64,000 nt of DNA, taken from contig JAHHIG010000007.1 in assembly GCA_019358895.1 (NCBI GenBank), positions 186,001-250,000 of the forward strand, written 5' to 3'. The DNA is from Tildeniella nuda ZEHNDER 1965/U140 (GTDB taxonomy: Bacteria > Cyanobacteriota > Cyanobacteriia > Leptolyngbyales > Leptolyngbyaceae). Position 1 is the stretch's first letter; each line of letters opens with the position of its first letter. The notes below the pieces were generated by a model. That model did no database searches, was not told the origin of the DNA, and saw only the letters and a list, made by a program, of their open reading frames with translations. Shown here one piece after another: positions 53,238-63,083 of this stretch. Both the position numbers and the translations under genes were made by a program.

Positions 53238-53476
53238 TGCCCAAGTTTCCAGTCGATGCTCCCAAAGCGCGAGTCATCCGGGCACTGGAACAACTGGGCT
53301 TTGCGATCGTGCGTGAGAAAGAGCATATTTCAATGGTGTGCTCAAACGAGGATGGCACCGAAACCCCTCTGACCTTACCGAACCACAAGCAAATCAAAAG
53401 CTCTACGTTGAGAACCCTTTGTACACAAGCAGGCATTACTTGCGATGAGTTCTTGAACGCTTATCAAAATAGCTAA
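53237..53476 (+). CDS. hicA: HicA-type mRNA interferase toxin
   Basis: The 79-residue dsRBD-like product has the HicA blocks KARVIRALEQLGFAIVREKEHISMV (with the catalytic His in KEHISM), TPLTLPNHKQIKSSTLRTLCTQAGI and the C-terminal helix. It pairs with hicB directly upstream. Complete in length. It cleaves mRNA when the antitoxin is lost. Confidence 0.93.
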   Translation: MPKFPVDAPKARVIRALEQLGFAIVREKEHISMVCSNEDGTETPLTLPNHKQIKSSTLRTLCTQAGITCDEFLNAYQNS

Positions 53477-53609
53477 CGTGGTCGAAATTTTCTTAACTCG
53501 TAATGAATGATGTGATCAGTTCTGTCTGAAGCACGATCGGCGTTCCCAACTCCTGCAATAGAAGCCCTGGAGATGGGAGTGGGAAGTAGGGGAGGGTGTT
53601 TCGACTGAG

Positions 53610-53738
53610 TTAGCTTGGTTCGATCGCTGAACTCTTTGTACGTCCCCGAGCGTCAGGTAACAGCGTCACCCACGAAATCGGCACAGAGATCACGTCCAGC
53701 GTTTCTTGCTGCCAAACAACAATGACCTTTCCAAAGCC
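53610..53738 (-). pseudogene. Chimeric remnant of the DUF6883/DUF4926 module
   Basis: A 43-codon open stretch reads ..KVIVVWQQ + ETLDVISVPISWVTLLPD + ARGRTKSSAIEPS, then a stop. The first part matches the DUF6883-like protein (RVIIIWQQ) and the rest the C-terminal half of the DUF4926-like protein (GETLDVVSVPTSWVTLLPDV). An internal deletion has joined the two. No start codon in context. Homology continues about 12 bases past the stop in both copies. Confidence 0.65.
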
Positions 53739-53760
53739 TTAATCACCATCTCTGCATTAG

Positions 53761-54759
<999 letters not shown>

Positions 54760-55005
54760 TCAGGATCTCACATTGTTGCCGACCAAGACTATTTTGGAGG
54801 AAGTCAGCAGGGAAAAGGTAGGAGGCAGAAGGCAGAAGGCAGAAGGCTAAAGTGAGAAACTGACCGATGACTGCTCCCAAAACTCCTTACCCCTCTCCCC
54901 TCTCCCCTCACTCCTCTCCCCTCTCCCCCTCACTTCCCACCAATCGCTTGCTCCCACTGCCGACCCAGATACAATAGTGAGAAGACCTACGGACAGACGC
55001 GACCC

Positions 55006-55824
55006 ATGACGGCTCCTTCGGAATTAGAAACGTTACCCCAACAGGACTTCGCCCTTGATGCCAATCCGGCTTTGGCGCAGGATTTGAGCGTGGCTACAGA
55101 AGATGTCATTGCAGACGATGTGCTGGATGATGTCGAAATGTCGTTGTTCGACCATTTGGAAGAACTGCGTCAACGTATCTTTTACGCGCTAATCGCCGTT
55201 GCGGTAGGCATTGTCGGCTGTTTCTTCTTCGTTAAGCAGATTGTTCAACTACTCGAAGTTCCGGCTGGTGCGGTCAAGTTTCTTCAACTGGCACCGGGAG
55301 AATACTTCTTCGTTTCGATGAAAGTAGCAGCCTACAGCGGTGTACTGCTGGCAAGTCCCGTTATTTTGTACCAAATTATTGCGTTTGTGCTGCCAGGTTT
55401 GACCCGTAGCGAACGTAAATTACTCGCCCCGATCGTCTTTGGCTCTAGCTTTCTGTTCGTCGGTGGCTTGGCGTTTGCCTACATTGCATTGATTCCTGCG
55501 GCGCTCAATTTCTTCATCTCGTACGGCGCAGATGTCGTGGAGCAACTCTGGTCAATCGATCGCTACTTCGAGTTCATCCTGCTGCTCATGTTCAGCACTG
55601 GGCTTGCCTTCCAAATTCCGATCATTCAAATGCTCCTCGGTCTACTGGGCATCGTCTCTTCTAAGCAAATGCTGTCCGGCTGGCGTTACGTCTTCCTTGG
55701 AGCCGCCGTTCTCGGTGCTGTCCTGACCCCTTCCACTGATCCACTGACTCAAAGCCTGTTAGGTGGCGCAGTCGTCGGACTCTATTTTGGTGGCGTTGGT
55801 TTAGTGAAGCTACTAGGCAAGTAG
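55006..55824 (+). CDS. tatC: Twin-arginine translocase subunit TatC
   Basis: The 272-residue integral membrane receptor of the Tat pathway exports folded proteins into the thylakoid lumen and periplasm. An acidic N-terminal extension of about 40 residues precedes the core ([32 protein letters not shown]). The typical [39 protein letters not shown] and [23 protein letters not shown] follow, with six transmembrane helices in total. tatA/tatB are not adjacent. An AT-poor promoter region of about 120 bases lies upstream, after the divergent por gene. Confidence 0.96.
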   Translation: MTAPSELETLPQQDFALDANPALAQDLSVATEDVIADDVLDDVEMSLFDHLEELRQRIFYALIAVAVGIVGCFFFVKQIVQLLEVPAGAVKFLQLAPGEYFFVSMKVAAYSGVLLASPVILYQIIAFVLPGLTRSERKLLAPIVFGSSFLFVGGLAFAYIALIPAALNFFISYGADVVEQLWSIDRYFEFILLLMFSTGLAFQIPIIQMLLGLLGIVSSKQMLSGWRYVFLGAAVLGAVLTPSTDPLTQSLLGGAVVGLYFGGVGLVKLLGK

Positions 55825-55882
55825 CGCGATCGAGCCAGCAAGCCAATTTCTTGCATCACCACAAACCTATCTCAACGATAAG

Positions 55883-55924
55883 GCTGTGTGTAGAGCCATC
55901 ACATGTAACGGCTCTCCACATAGC
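55883..55924. terminator. Strong hairpin between tatC and psaJ
   Basis: GCTGTGTGTAGAGCC and GGCTCTCCACATAGC are inverted repeats matching at 13 of 15 positions around a 12-base loop. It lies 58 bases after the tatC stop and just after the psaJ stop on the other strand, so it could serve as a bidirectional terminator. No T-run is attached. Confidence 0.5.
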
Positions 55925-55929
55925 AACTC

Positions 55930-56079
55930 TTACGGCATGGGATGAAACAAAAGGTCTGGGAAAACGTAGTTGAACAATGCCCAGGTAGAAACCGCAATGG
56001 ACGTTGCAACGATCGCAAGCACAGGGGCAGTAGAAAGATACCGAAGAAAAAAGTTAGCTTGGCTGTCTGGTTTTGCCAT
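55930..56079 (-). CDS. psaJ: Photosystem I subunit IX (PsaJ), divergent
   Basis: The 49-residue protein is found only by reading the gap between tatC and a MITE. The N-terminal half has the PsaJ hallmark RYLSTAPVLA and the C-terminus FPDLLFHPMP, with one transmembrane helix (VLAIVATSIAVSTWALFNYVF). PsaJ binds chlorophyll and stabilises PsaF in photosystem I. The N-terminus is about eight residues longer than usual, and the usual middle (around I-E-F-N-R, whose Glu is a chlorophyll ligand) is replaced by ALFNY. psaF, its common operon partner, is not next to it. Confidence 0.88.
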   Translation of the reverse strand: MAKPDSQANFFLRYLSTAPVLAIVATSIAVSTWALFNYVFPDLLFHPMP

Positions 56080-56247
56080 GATCAAGTGTTGAGTGAACGG
56101 TAGAACGACTTCAGCCTAACGATGATTGCTGTTTCTGCGCTCAATCAAAAGGAGGATGCAGATGACTCAATCCCTATAGGCTAAAGCTTGAAGTACCGTG
56201 TGACAGAGCCGATCGCGCTGGCAGATCCTAGCTCTAAGTTTCTCAGT

Positions 56248-56476
56248 TATGGCGGTTCCCATTAGAGTGCGGTACAAGGGCTGAGGGTTTAAGGCAGAAG
56301 GCAGGAGGCAGAAGGCGGAAGGCAGGAGGAAAGCCGCCGTGCTCTTAAACGTCTGACCTCGTTCGACTGAGCGCTGTTCGGCTGAGCGCTCACGTCGAAG
56401 CTCACGTCGAAGCTCACGCCGAAGTCTGCCTTCTGCCTCTTTGCGACTTTACTTCACTGGATTAGGAACCGCTATA
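56248..56476. mobile_element. MITE-like element family B, copy 2 (about 229 bp)
   Basis: Right end GGAACCGCTATA is identical to the copy at 26947-27136 and the left end is a variant (TTATGGCGGTTCC). The interior has the same order of GGCAGAA-type units, AAAGCCGCCGTGCT, TTCGACTGAGCGCT and GTCTGCCTTCTGCC. It is about 39 bases longer than the partner, by extra TTCG(A/G)CTGAGCGCT and TCACGTCGAAGC units. Non-coding. The rest of 56080-56612 shows no gene. Confidence 0.65.
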
Positions 56477-56612
56477 TCGACAACAGCCAGCATCAACGCC
56501 GTGAAGTGAGACAGCAGAAATTGGCACTGCTACGACAGCAACGCTACTCGTTAAAACTTACAGCAAGCCAAAAGCAAAAAAAAGAGTGTGTCGAGCCTTC
56601 ACCGCTATCAGG

Positions 56613-57533
56613 TTAAACAAACTCACTTTCTGGTAAAAAACCGTAGCATAGCGCCACTGGTGAATCTGAAGCACCATTCATGGCGCACTCTGTGCGTCCA
56701 CACTGAGTACAGTTTGATTGCGTGGGCAAAATTAGCTCAACCGCAGGATAAACGCTGATCCCCTGATTGATAAACCCCTGGGCTTCTAGATCTGAAATCG
56801 TGCTGCAAATTAGGATTGCTTTATCAATGCCAAGCGCGTCCCGTTGGTAATTGATTTGCCTTAACGTTTCCCCAAAGCCTTGCGAGTCGGGTTTAATCAA
56901 CACCAGCACCTTTTCAGTACGGCTAATGAAACAGTTAGGATTGTCCTGTTCAAAAAAGTCTTTGTACTGAAGCGTGAAGGTGCCATCGGGGTAGCGTAAG
57001 GTACGCATCTGCCGTAGAAAGGGGAGGGTGAAGTTCCCGCCAGGATCGATCGCGTACCACCACGATTTGTGCCATGCATCATAGGGCAAGTGTAGAATCT
57101 CTTCAATTTGCTCCGAGTGAAACCCCGATTCGGCAAGGAGAGAGACGGTGAGAGACAGTGGCAGACTGTTTCCCAGCGTTTGAAGATCCGATTCATGCTG
57201 AGTCAACCTTGCCAGTTCCCGACTTTCAAGCGTGCGGCTACTATTCGCCACAGTCCGCTCAGTCCGCTCTTCAGGCGCTGCCAACCTGCAACGCTTGGAC
57301 TCAAACTGCACAATGCCGTCAGCAGTTTGCTGATTGCCTGTGGGTACACCTACCTGAGTTGAGATGGCATGAACATGCTGCCCTTTTGCCAGGGTGGGGA
57401 TGCAGTTTTCGAGCAGTGATTGCAGTACATGCCGATCGGCGATCGCCAGTGCAATTTGAATCTGATCATGCAGATTTTGTGTTCGGGCTGAATCGCTGAT
57501 TGGATAGAAGAGAGGATTCATTGGCATAGTCAC
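56613..57533 (-). CDS. Hypothetical protein with C-terminal four-cysteine motif
   Basis: The 306-residue protein has a soluble, partly helical N-terminal part (QIQIALAIADRHVLQSLLENCIPTLA). Its central part (LPLSLTVSLLAESGFHSEQIEEILHLPYDAWHKSWWYAIDPGGNFTLPFLRQMRTLRYPDGTFTLQYKDFF) and the end SNCTQCGRTECAMNGASDSPVALCYGFLPE contain four cysteines suited to bind zinc or an iron-sulfur cluster. I recall similar uncharacterised cyanobacterial proteins with C-x2-C-x4-C ends but cannot name a family. It stands alone between MITE and heptamer DNA. Confidence 0.75.
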   Translation of the reverse strand: MTMPMNPLFYPISDSARTQNLHDQIQIALAIADRHVLQSLLENCIPTLAKGQHVHAISTQVGVPTGNQQTADGIVQFESKRCRLAAPEERTERTVANSSRTLESRELARLTQHESDLQTLGNSLPLSLTVSLLAESGFHSEQIEEILHLPYDAWHKSWWYAIDPGGNFTLPFLRQMRTLRYPDGTFTLQYKDFFEQDNPNCFISRTEKVLVLIKPDSQGFGETLRQINYQRDALGIDKAILICSTISDLEAQGFINQGISVYPAVELILPTQSNCTQCGRTECAMNGASDSPVALCYGFLPESEFV

Positions 57534-57745
57534 TGTTCCTCATCACTACTGCACGTTAGCGATCATTGTGAAATAGTTTTAGCAAAACCGTCCCCTTATT
57601 TGAGCTTCTCTTAAGAAATCGATAGCTTCTGCCAACCCAACGGTAGCCACTGTTACGAAGCGGTGTCATTAGCCCAACAAAACCCAGCTCCTGCCTGTTC
57701 ACAGCAACCGTTTGAGCAACGACATTTTCTGCATAGTGAGCGATC

Positions 57746-57822
<77 letters not shown>

Positions 57823-57925
57823 GACCAAAAACCAGTGATTTTACAAAAAATGACGTTGCCTGGATGCGCAATGCCATAATGGAACCACTAACTGCTTACG
57901 TTCAATTCGCAACCCGCTATACGTT

Positions 57926-58270
57926 ATGTCACAAGGACAGGGATTTGGCTTCGGTCTCGGCAAAATGAAGGAGCTGACAGAAGCCTTCAAGAAAGCGCAA
58001 CAGGTTCAAGAGGGAGCCAGAAAGCTTCAAGAAGAACTGGAACAGATGGAAATTGAGGGTGAATCCGGTGGTGGATTGGTGAAGGTTGTTCTTAGTGGCA
58101 ACCAGGAGCCTCTCGGTGTCACGATTTCGCCTGATGTTCTTGGTGAGGGTGCAGAGGTGCTCTCAGATCTGGTTACGGCAGCGATGAAAGATGCCTACAA
58201 CAAATCGACCGCCACTATGAGGGAGAGGATGGAAGAGCTAACTGGTGGACTCAACCTGCCTGGTATGTAA
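57926..58270 (+). CDS. YbaB/EbfC family nucleoid-associated protein
   Basis: The 114-residue DNA-binding protein has the YbaB core. A helix ([59 protein letters not shown]) leads into the central sheet and a C-terminal helix ([29 protein letters not shown]). The family forms tweezers-like dimers that bind DNA without strong sequence preference. The Gly-rich start ([14 protein letters not shown]) is common in cyanobacterial members. In many cyanobacteria it lies next to a low-molecular-weight phosphatase gene, as here. Confidence 0.95.
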   Translation: MSQGQGFGFGLGKMKELTEAFKKAQQVQEGARKLQEELEQMEIEGESGGGLVKVVLSGNQEPLGVTISPDVLGEGAEVLSDLVTAAMKDAYNKSTATMRERMEELTGGLNLPGM

Positions 58271-58408
58271 GAGACTTTGGACGAGATTACAGGCTGCGGC
58301 TGATGGCAGACATCAGATGAAGTATTGCTCCCGAACGTCCGGCGTTTAGAGCTTCTGCCGATAGACTCATCCCCAACACGTTGATTTTGTGGAGTTTGGG
58401 CATAGCCA

Positions 58409-58894
58409 ATGCCTTACAAGCTGCTATTCGTTTGTCTCGGTAACATTTGCCGCTCTCCCTCGGCGGAGAATATTATGAATCATCTGATCGCTCAAGCAAA
58501 TTTGAGCGATCGCATTGTCTGCGACTCAGCAGGCACGGCTGGTTATCACATTGGCAGTCCACCTGACCGACGCATGGCGATCGCTGCCCAAAAGCAAGGC
58601 ATTGTTCTGTGCGGTAGTGCGCGGCAGTTCATTCGTTCAGATTTCGAGACGTTCGATCGCATCCTTGCGATGGATCGAGAGAATCTTGCTAACATCCTCG
58701 CACTTGACCCAACAGGCAAATATCGGGAGAAAGTGCGGCTCATGTGTGATTTTTGCACTCGCCACACGCTCCAAGAAGTCCCCGATCCTTACTACGGCGG
58801 GGCAGAAGGATTCAATCAGGTGATTGATCTGCTGTTCGATGCCTGCGAAGGGTTGTTGGTTGACGTAACCAACGAACTAACGATCAGTCAATAG
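58409..58894 (+). CDS. Low-molecular-weight protein tyrosine phosphatase
   Basis: The 161-residue enzyme has the active-site loop VCLGNICRSPSAE (about 8-20, nucleophilic Cys and Arg) and the general-acid loop VPDPYYGGAEGF near residue 130 (Asp in D-P-Y-Y). Both are complete, so it should be active. It may dephosphorylate the tyrosine-kinase type exopolysaccharide protein at 28853-31138 or others; this is inference. It follows ybaB by 138 bases. Confidence 0.95.
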   Translation: MPYKLLFVCLGNICRSPSAENIMNHLIAQANLSDRIVCDSAGTAGYHIGSPPDRRMAIAAQKQGIVLCGSARQFIRSDFETFDRILAMDRENLANILALDPTGKYREKVRLMCDFCTRHTLQEVPDPYYGGAEGFNQVIDLLFDACEGLLVDVTNELTISQ

Positions 58895-58992
58895 CGCTCT
58901 ATGCTGTAGCACTCTAGCCTTGTGAACAGGACTAACGCGTTAAGCGATCAGCTTTTTCTGACGACTGACTTCTGACAGCCTGTACGATCGCT

Positions 58993-59865
58993 CTATAACG
59001 CTTCGATCGCCTGCTTCAAATCAGCCGTCAACAGTTGGGCACTTTGCTTCGGCATTTTCAAATCGTAAGCCGCAACGCGGAGGGGTTGTCCAATGCAAAC
59101 CTTGACGCGGCAACGCCAAGGGGCAAAGGGCTTGCTGTAGTAAACGCGAATGGGCACAACCTTAATGTCCAGATCTGGCTGGCTGGCTTCTGCTTGTAGC
59201 GCCAGTCTTGCCAATCCCGGCTTAAGTCGCTGTACCTGCGTTTCCCGAAAAATATTGCCTTCTGGAAAGATGACAAGGGCTTGTCCGTCCTGTAACAATT
59301 CAACGCCATGACGCAGACTCGCGATCGCTGGACGCTTGGTGTCGATCGGAAACCCGCCTAAGCGCCGAATAAACCAGCCTTGCAGTCCCCTGACCTCATC
59401 TGCCGAAACCATGAAGCGTAAGTGACGACCCGTAATATCATGCCCTGCCGCATAGGGGATCATCATTGCATCCCAGCGGGAGCGGTGAGTCGGGGCAAGA
59501 ATGATCGGACCCGTTCGAGGTAGGTTTTCGCGCCCGTTGATTTCAATCCGCCTGAAGTAGAAGGGCGCAACGATATGGCGACCCAGCGGATAAACCAGTG
59601 ATGCCAACCACGAAGAGCACTGAGAGTCTGCTGGAACCGCTACTGGCTGACTGTGATGAAGGGCTGATCCTTTCAGTACGCGCACGACCAGCGACGCATT
59701 TGACTCTGCCTGTCCCGCAGACGAATGAACAGCGTCGATATAGACGGGTTTTTGACAAGCTTTTTGCTCGTAACCGAGCGGACTCGTCTGATTATCAAAA
59801 TCTGATGGCAGTTGCCCTGTGGCGTAAAGCGGTCTAGATGGATCAAGCAAGTTCATAGCGTACAC
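58993..59865 (-). CDS. 1-acyl-sn-glycerol-3-phosphate acyltransferase-like protein (PlsC family)
   Basis: The 290-residue protein has the acyltransferase motifs: TGPIILAPTHRSRWDAMMIPYAAG (H-x4-D catalytic motif, about 130-150), GWFIRRLGGFPIDTKRP (motif II) and LVIFPEGNIFRE (motif III). It uses acyl-ACP to acylate lysophosphatidic acid or a related acceptor in phospholipid/galactolipid synthesis. A ~95-residue N-terminal extension before the domain (PLYATGQLPSDFDNQTSPLGYEQKAC...) is unusual and could be shorter if a later start is used. Confidence 0.9.
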   Translation of the reverse strand: MYAMNLLDPSRPLYATGQLPSDFDNQTSPLGYEQKACQKPVYIDAVHSSAGQAESNASLVVRVLKGSALHHSQPVAVPADSQCSSWLASLVYPLGRHIVAPFYFRRIEINGRENLPRTGPIILAPTHRSRWDAMMIPYAAGHDITGRHLRFMVSADEVRGLQGWFIRRLGGFPIDTKRPAIASLRHGVELLQDGQALVIFPEGNIFRETQVQRLKPGLARLALQAEASQPDLDIKVVPIRVYYSKPFAPWRCRVKVCIGQPLRVAAYDLKMPKQSAQLLTADLKQAIEAL

Positions 59866-59948
59866 AGCGACAGACGAGATGCGGAAACTACACGTACGAC
59901 TACCGTAGAGTGCTTTGGGATCACCGTCGTCCTCTCTAAGGACACTTT

Positions 59949-60491
59949 TTAGGGTGGCATGAGCTGATTTTGGTCGTGCGATCGAGCAGAGTGATCAGAC
60001 GCAGAACGACTGCGACGTAAGGCAAACCAGGACTGTAGCTGCTGACGACAAGGCGTTTCCAGAATGCCGCCCAGCACAGACAGATGGTGGTTAGAACAAG
60101 CGCTGTCCGGTAGATTCAAGACCGATCGCACAGCGCCTGCTTTTGGATCGTCGGCTCCGTAAACCAACCGTCCTAACCGTGCCAGCACTAAGGCACCTGC
60201 ACACATAGAGCAGGGTTCTAGCGTCACATAGAGGGTACATTGAGTCAAGTGCCAGCTACCGAGGGCACGTCCCGCCATGCGTAGTGCCAAAATTTCGGCG
60301 TGGGCGGTCGGGTCATGATCCCGTTCGCGACGGTTTTCAGCCTCGGCGATCGCCTGCCCATTCGCCCCTACGATGATCGCGCCAACAGGAACGTCACCTG
60401 CATCGCCTGCACTTTGGGCAAGCGCGATCGCCCGCTCCATCCACTGGCGATGCCGTAGATATTCTGGATGGTCGAAGAGAGAGGACGGCAA
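59949..60491 (-). CDS. tadA: tRNA-specific adenosine deaminase
   Basis: The 180-residue enzyme converts A34 to inosine in tRNA-Arg(ACG). The zinc site is complete: TAHAEILALR (His, catalytic Glu) and LEPCSMCAGALVLARLGRLVYGA (two Cys). The order ERAIALAQSAGDAGDVPVGAIIV and ADDPKAGAVRSVLNL is characteristic of TadA rather than nucleoside deaminases. A C-terminal extension (CRQQLQSWFALRRSRSAS) is common in cyanobacteria. It is upstream of plsC on the same strand, 83 bases away. Confidence 0.95.
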   Translation of the reverse strand: MPSSLFDHPEYLRHRQWMERAIALAQSAGDAGDVPVGAIIVGANGQAIAEAENRRERDHDPTAHAEILALRMAGRALGSWHLTQCTLYVTLEPCSMCAGALVLARLGRLVYGADDPKAGAVRSVLNLPDSACSNHHLSVLGGILETPCRQQLQSWFALRRSRSASDHSARSHDQNQLMPP

Positions 60492-60586
60492 GGGGAGTGG
60501 GGAGTGGGGAGTGGGGAGTAGGGGAAGAGTTTTGAGTTTTGAGTTTTGAGTTCTAAATTTTGAATTGCCTCCTCTGCCTTCTGCCT

Positions 60587-60895
60587 TTAGCCTTCTGCTA
60601 ACAGCAAATCGAGCTGTCCTTTCTGATCAAGCTGATAGAGATCATCGCAACCGCCGATATGCTGTTGATTAATAAAAATCTGCGGCACAGAGCGTCGTCC
60701 GTTAGCACGTTCTGCCATTTTGGTTCTGGCAGCGTCATCCCCATCAATTTTATAGTCAGTGAAACGAACGCCTTTCCACCACAACAGCAGTTTGGCGCGA
60801 ATGCAGAAGGGGCAGGTCTGCCAGGTGTAGATTTCGACGCTGGCATTAATTTGCTCAGGATGGCGCTTGAGCAATGAGTTGAGCATTTTCAGCAT
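60587..60895 (-). CDS. grxC: Glutaredoxin 3
   Basis: The 102-residue thiol oxidoreductase has a CPFC dithiol active site (YTWQTCPFCIRAKLLLWWKGV), the cis-Pro (RRSVPQIFI) and the glutathione-binding GGCDDLY. It is a dithiol GrxC-type glutaredoxin reducing disulfides at the expense of glutathione. The short basic N-terminus MLKMLNSLLKRHPEQ could begin at either Met1 or Met4. It sits 36 bases after the membrane protein gene on the same strand. Confidence 0.95.
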   Translation of the reverse strand: MLKMLNSLLKRHPEQINASVEIYTWQTCPFCIRAKLLLWWKGVRFTDYKIDGDDAARTKMAERANGRRSVPQIFINQQHIGGCDDLYQLDQKGQLDLLLAEG

Positions 60896-60931
60896 TGATT
60901 TATTACTCCACGATCGCGTTGATTCAGTCGT

Positions 60932-61183
60932 TCAAAACGAAGGAAAGGGTACGACTATGAGTATGCCAACTCCAGCGAGTGCGATCACGACTGAAAACGC
61001 CAGTAGCTTCAGTCGATTTTGCGTGGGCGAGGATGTGGGTAACCGTGGTGTGGTTGTTTGCCGCGATCGAGTTTGAACGGAAGGACTCAGCCAGAGGAGC
61101 ATACTGCCCAGCGTCATAAGGCTGCCCAAGATCGCCGCTGTACCTGCAACCCAGGCAAGAATAAACCAAGTAATCTGTGACAT
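60932..61183 (-). CDS. Small membrane protein, hypothetical
   Basis: The 83-residue product has two hydrophobic helices (ITWFILAWVAGTAAILGSLMTLGSMLLWL and LLAFSVVIALAGVGILIVV) separated by a Ser/Thr/Arg/Pro-rich loop (SVQTRSRQTTTPRLPTSSPTQNRLK). No family was recognised. It lies upstream of glutaredoxin (36 bases) on the same strand. Confidence 0.7.
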   Translation of the reverse strand: MSQITWFILAWVAGTAAILGSLMTLGSMLLWLSPSVQTRSRQTTTPRLPTSSPTQNRLKLLAFSVVIALAGVGILIVVPFPSF

Positions 61184-61256
61184 GGGCGCTACAGTGTGGC
61201 AACTGTAAATTTGTAATGCCAGACAATTTAAAGTTTATCGCTAGTTCGCGCCAAAA

Positions 61257-61281
61257 GTCCCCCAGTCATAAACCAGGGGAC
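61257..61281 (-). terminator. Putative intrinsic terminator after cp12
   Basis: On the minus strand GTCCCC and GGGGAC form a stem around a 12-13-base loop with further pairing (GT/AC) inside, followed by TTTT. It lies about 45 bases past the cp12 stop codon. Confidence 0.65.
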
Positions 61282-61325
61282 GCTGTAATGAAGCTGCGAA
61301 GGTTTGGCTTTACTCAGAGTGCTGC

Positions 61326-61571
61326 CTAGACATCGTACATGCGGCATTCAAGGGCATCGGGGCGTTCCTCGCAGTAGCGATCGAAGCTCGTTTGAGTATG
61401 AAGGCGACGATCGGCAGTTGTAGCCTGCACTTCTTCGACGGCATCCCAGGCGGCAGCACATTCACTAGAGAGATCGCCGTTGGTGCTGCAAGCAATACGT
61501 GCGTCTTCCAGCATTGATGGTAGTTGCTCTTCAAGTGTGGCAGCGCTGTTCGTTTCGAGTCGCTTAGACAT
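61326..61571 (-). CDS. cp12: CP12, Calvin-cycle regulatory protein
   Basis: The 81-residue intrinsically flexible protein links GAPDH and phosphoribulokinase into an inactive complex in the dark. Both redox-sensitive cysteine pairs are present: IACSTNGDLSSECAAAWDAVEE (Cys pair in the middle) and FDRYCEERPDALECRMYDV (C-terminal pair). The AWDAVEE core and the terminal E-C-R-x-Y-D are diagnostic. It is divergent from the glpX gene across 372 bases, so two Calvin-cycle-related genes share this promoter region. Confidence 0.95.
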   Translation of the reverse strand: MSKRLETNSAATLEEQLPSMLEDARIACSTNGDLSSECAAAWDAVEEVQATTADRRLHTQTSFDRYCEERPDALECRMYDV

Positions 61572-61943
61572 GGTTGGATGAATCTCCTGTAACTAATGTT
61601 TTTGTAAAACCAGGTTTTTGTGGCGTTAACCTGCTCATTCGCACCGATGTATGTGTGCTCTATCCAATCTAGCGCTGCTGTTAAAGGTTTGGCAGGAGAG
61701 AAAACCAGCCCGTGAAGTTCGGTAATCTGTCTCGCCTCTGCACTGATACCAATCGCGTTAAACAGGAAAAGGAAATAGAACAGGTAAAGGAAATAGTACA
61801 AAAGTATGTATTGGCTCAGTAAAACTTAACACCGTGAAGCAGCGAGATTGCTGTCAAGCGCGTCTCCCCCTTTTGGTAGACTTAAAGACTGAGAACAGGA
61901 TTTATGAAGCCGCGCAAAATCAAGCAGTTGGAGGATTGACTTC
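61572..61943. other. Divergent regulatory region cp12-glpX
   Basis: 372 bases carrying the promoters of both genes. The GGAGG ribosome binding site of glpX lies at about 61929. A minus-strand frame over 61310-61801 shares the cp12 DNA in another frame and is not credible. I could not identify a CbbR/RbcR-type T-N11-A motif with confidence. Confidence 0.35.
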
Positions 61944-62978
61944 GTGGAGAATACGCTCGGTCTAGAGATTATTGAGGTCGTAGAACAGGCTGCGATCGCG
62001 TCTGCCCGCTGGATGGGTAAGGGCGAGAAAAACATTGCCGACCAGGTTGCAGTGGAAGCCATGCGCGAACGGATGAACAAAATCCACATGCGAGGACGCA
62101 TCGTGATCGGCGAGGGTGAGCGGGATGACGCACCCATGCTTTACATTGGCGAAGAGGTCGGCATTGGTGCGCAAGCAGGCGCCAAGGGATTTAATCCTGA
62201 TGAACTGATTGAGATTGATATTGCGGTCGATCCTTGCGAAGGTACCAATCTGGTCGCTTACGGACAACCTGGCTCCATGGCAGTACTGGCAATCTCCGAA
62301 AAAGGCGGGCTTTTTGCGGCACCCGACTTTTATATGAAGAAGCTGGCTGCACCACCCGCCGCTAAAGGCAAAGTAGACATCAATAAATCGGCGACCGAGA
62401 ACCTCAAGATTCTGGCTGAGTGCCTGGAGCTGCCGATCGAAGAACTGGTCGTCATCGTGATGAAGCGCGATCGACACACTGACTTGATTAAGGAAATTCG
62501 GGACGCGGGTGCTAGAGTCTCTCTCATTGAGGATGGCGATGTAGGTGCAGCGATCTCCTGTGGCTTTGCTGGTACAAATATTCATGCACTGATGGGTATT
62601 GGTGCCGCACCTGAAGGGGTCATCTCCGCTGCGGCAATGCGGGCAATGGGTGGGCACTTCCAGGGACAACTCATTTACGACCCAGCGATTGTGAAGACAG
62701 GGCTGATTGGTGAGAGCAAGCAGGCTAACCTCGATCACCTCAAGAGCATGAACATTACCGATCCCGATAAAGTTTATGATGCTCACGAGCTTGCGTCTGG
62801 CAAAAATGTCATGTTCGCTGGCTGTGGTATCACCTCTGGCAACCTCATGGAAGGGGTACGGTTTTTCCCCGGCGGTATGAGAACACAGTCGCTGATTATT
62901 TCCAATGAGTCCAATACGGCTCGCTTTGTCAGCACAATTCACTTGTCTGGACAGTCAAAAGCCGTGCCGTTGCATTAA
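61944..62978 (+). CDS. glpX: Class II fructose-1,6-bisphosphatase / sedoheptulose-1,7-bisphosphatase
   Basis: The 344-residue GlpX-type enzyme hydrolyses both bisphosphates in the Calvin cycle (cyanobacterial F/SBPase). The start is GTG ([41 protein letters not shown]), with GGAGG ten bases upstream. The metal and phosphate sites are in [24 protein letters not shown] and [29 protein letters not shown]. Also typical are [25 protein letters not shown] and [21 protein letters not shown]. It precedes hemA, an arrangement kept in several cyanobacteria. Confidence 0.97.
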   Translation: MENTLGLEIIEVVEQAAIASARWMGKGEKNIADQVAVEAMRERMNKIHMRGRIVIGEGERDDAPMLYIGEEVGIGAQAGAKGFNPDELIEIDIAVDPCEGTNLVAYGQPGSMAVLAISEKGGLFAAPDFYMKKLAAPPAAKGKVDINKSATENLKILAECLELPIEELVVIVMKRDRHTDLIKEIRDAGARVSLIEDGDVGAAISCGFAGTNIHALMGIGAAPEGVISAAAMRAMGGHFQGQLIYDPAIVKTGLIGESKQANLDHLKSMNITDPDKVYDAHELASGKNVMFAGCGITSGNLMEGVRFFPGGMRTQSLIISNESNTARFVSTIHLSGQSKAVPLH

Positions 62979-62989
62979 GTTGTTAGTAG

Positions 62990-63043
62990 TTGGTTGTTAG
63001 TTGTTGGAAGCATTGCCGCTAATAACTAACAACTAACAACCAA
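62990..63043. terminator. Perfect 16-base inverted repeat between glpX and hemA
   Basis: TTGGTTGTTAGTTGTT and AACAACTAACAACCAA are exact inverted repeats around a 22-base spacer, 11 bases after the glpX stop. No T-run follows. The GTTGTTAG words also look like a tandem-type repeat. It could attenuate or process a glpX-hemA transcript. Confidence 0.5.
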
Positions 63044-63083
63044 TCGCTGAGATTCGGTTCACATCAAAAGAGCGCATTTTGAA

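Noticed and set aside
61310-61801. 163-codon minus-strand frame overlapping cp12
   Set aside because: cp12 is certain in the other frame. This frame would also cover the cp12 promoter region.
61962-62942. 326-codon minus-strand frame
   Set aside because: It is the antisense of glpX, and glpX has complete family motifs and a good ribosome binding site.
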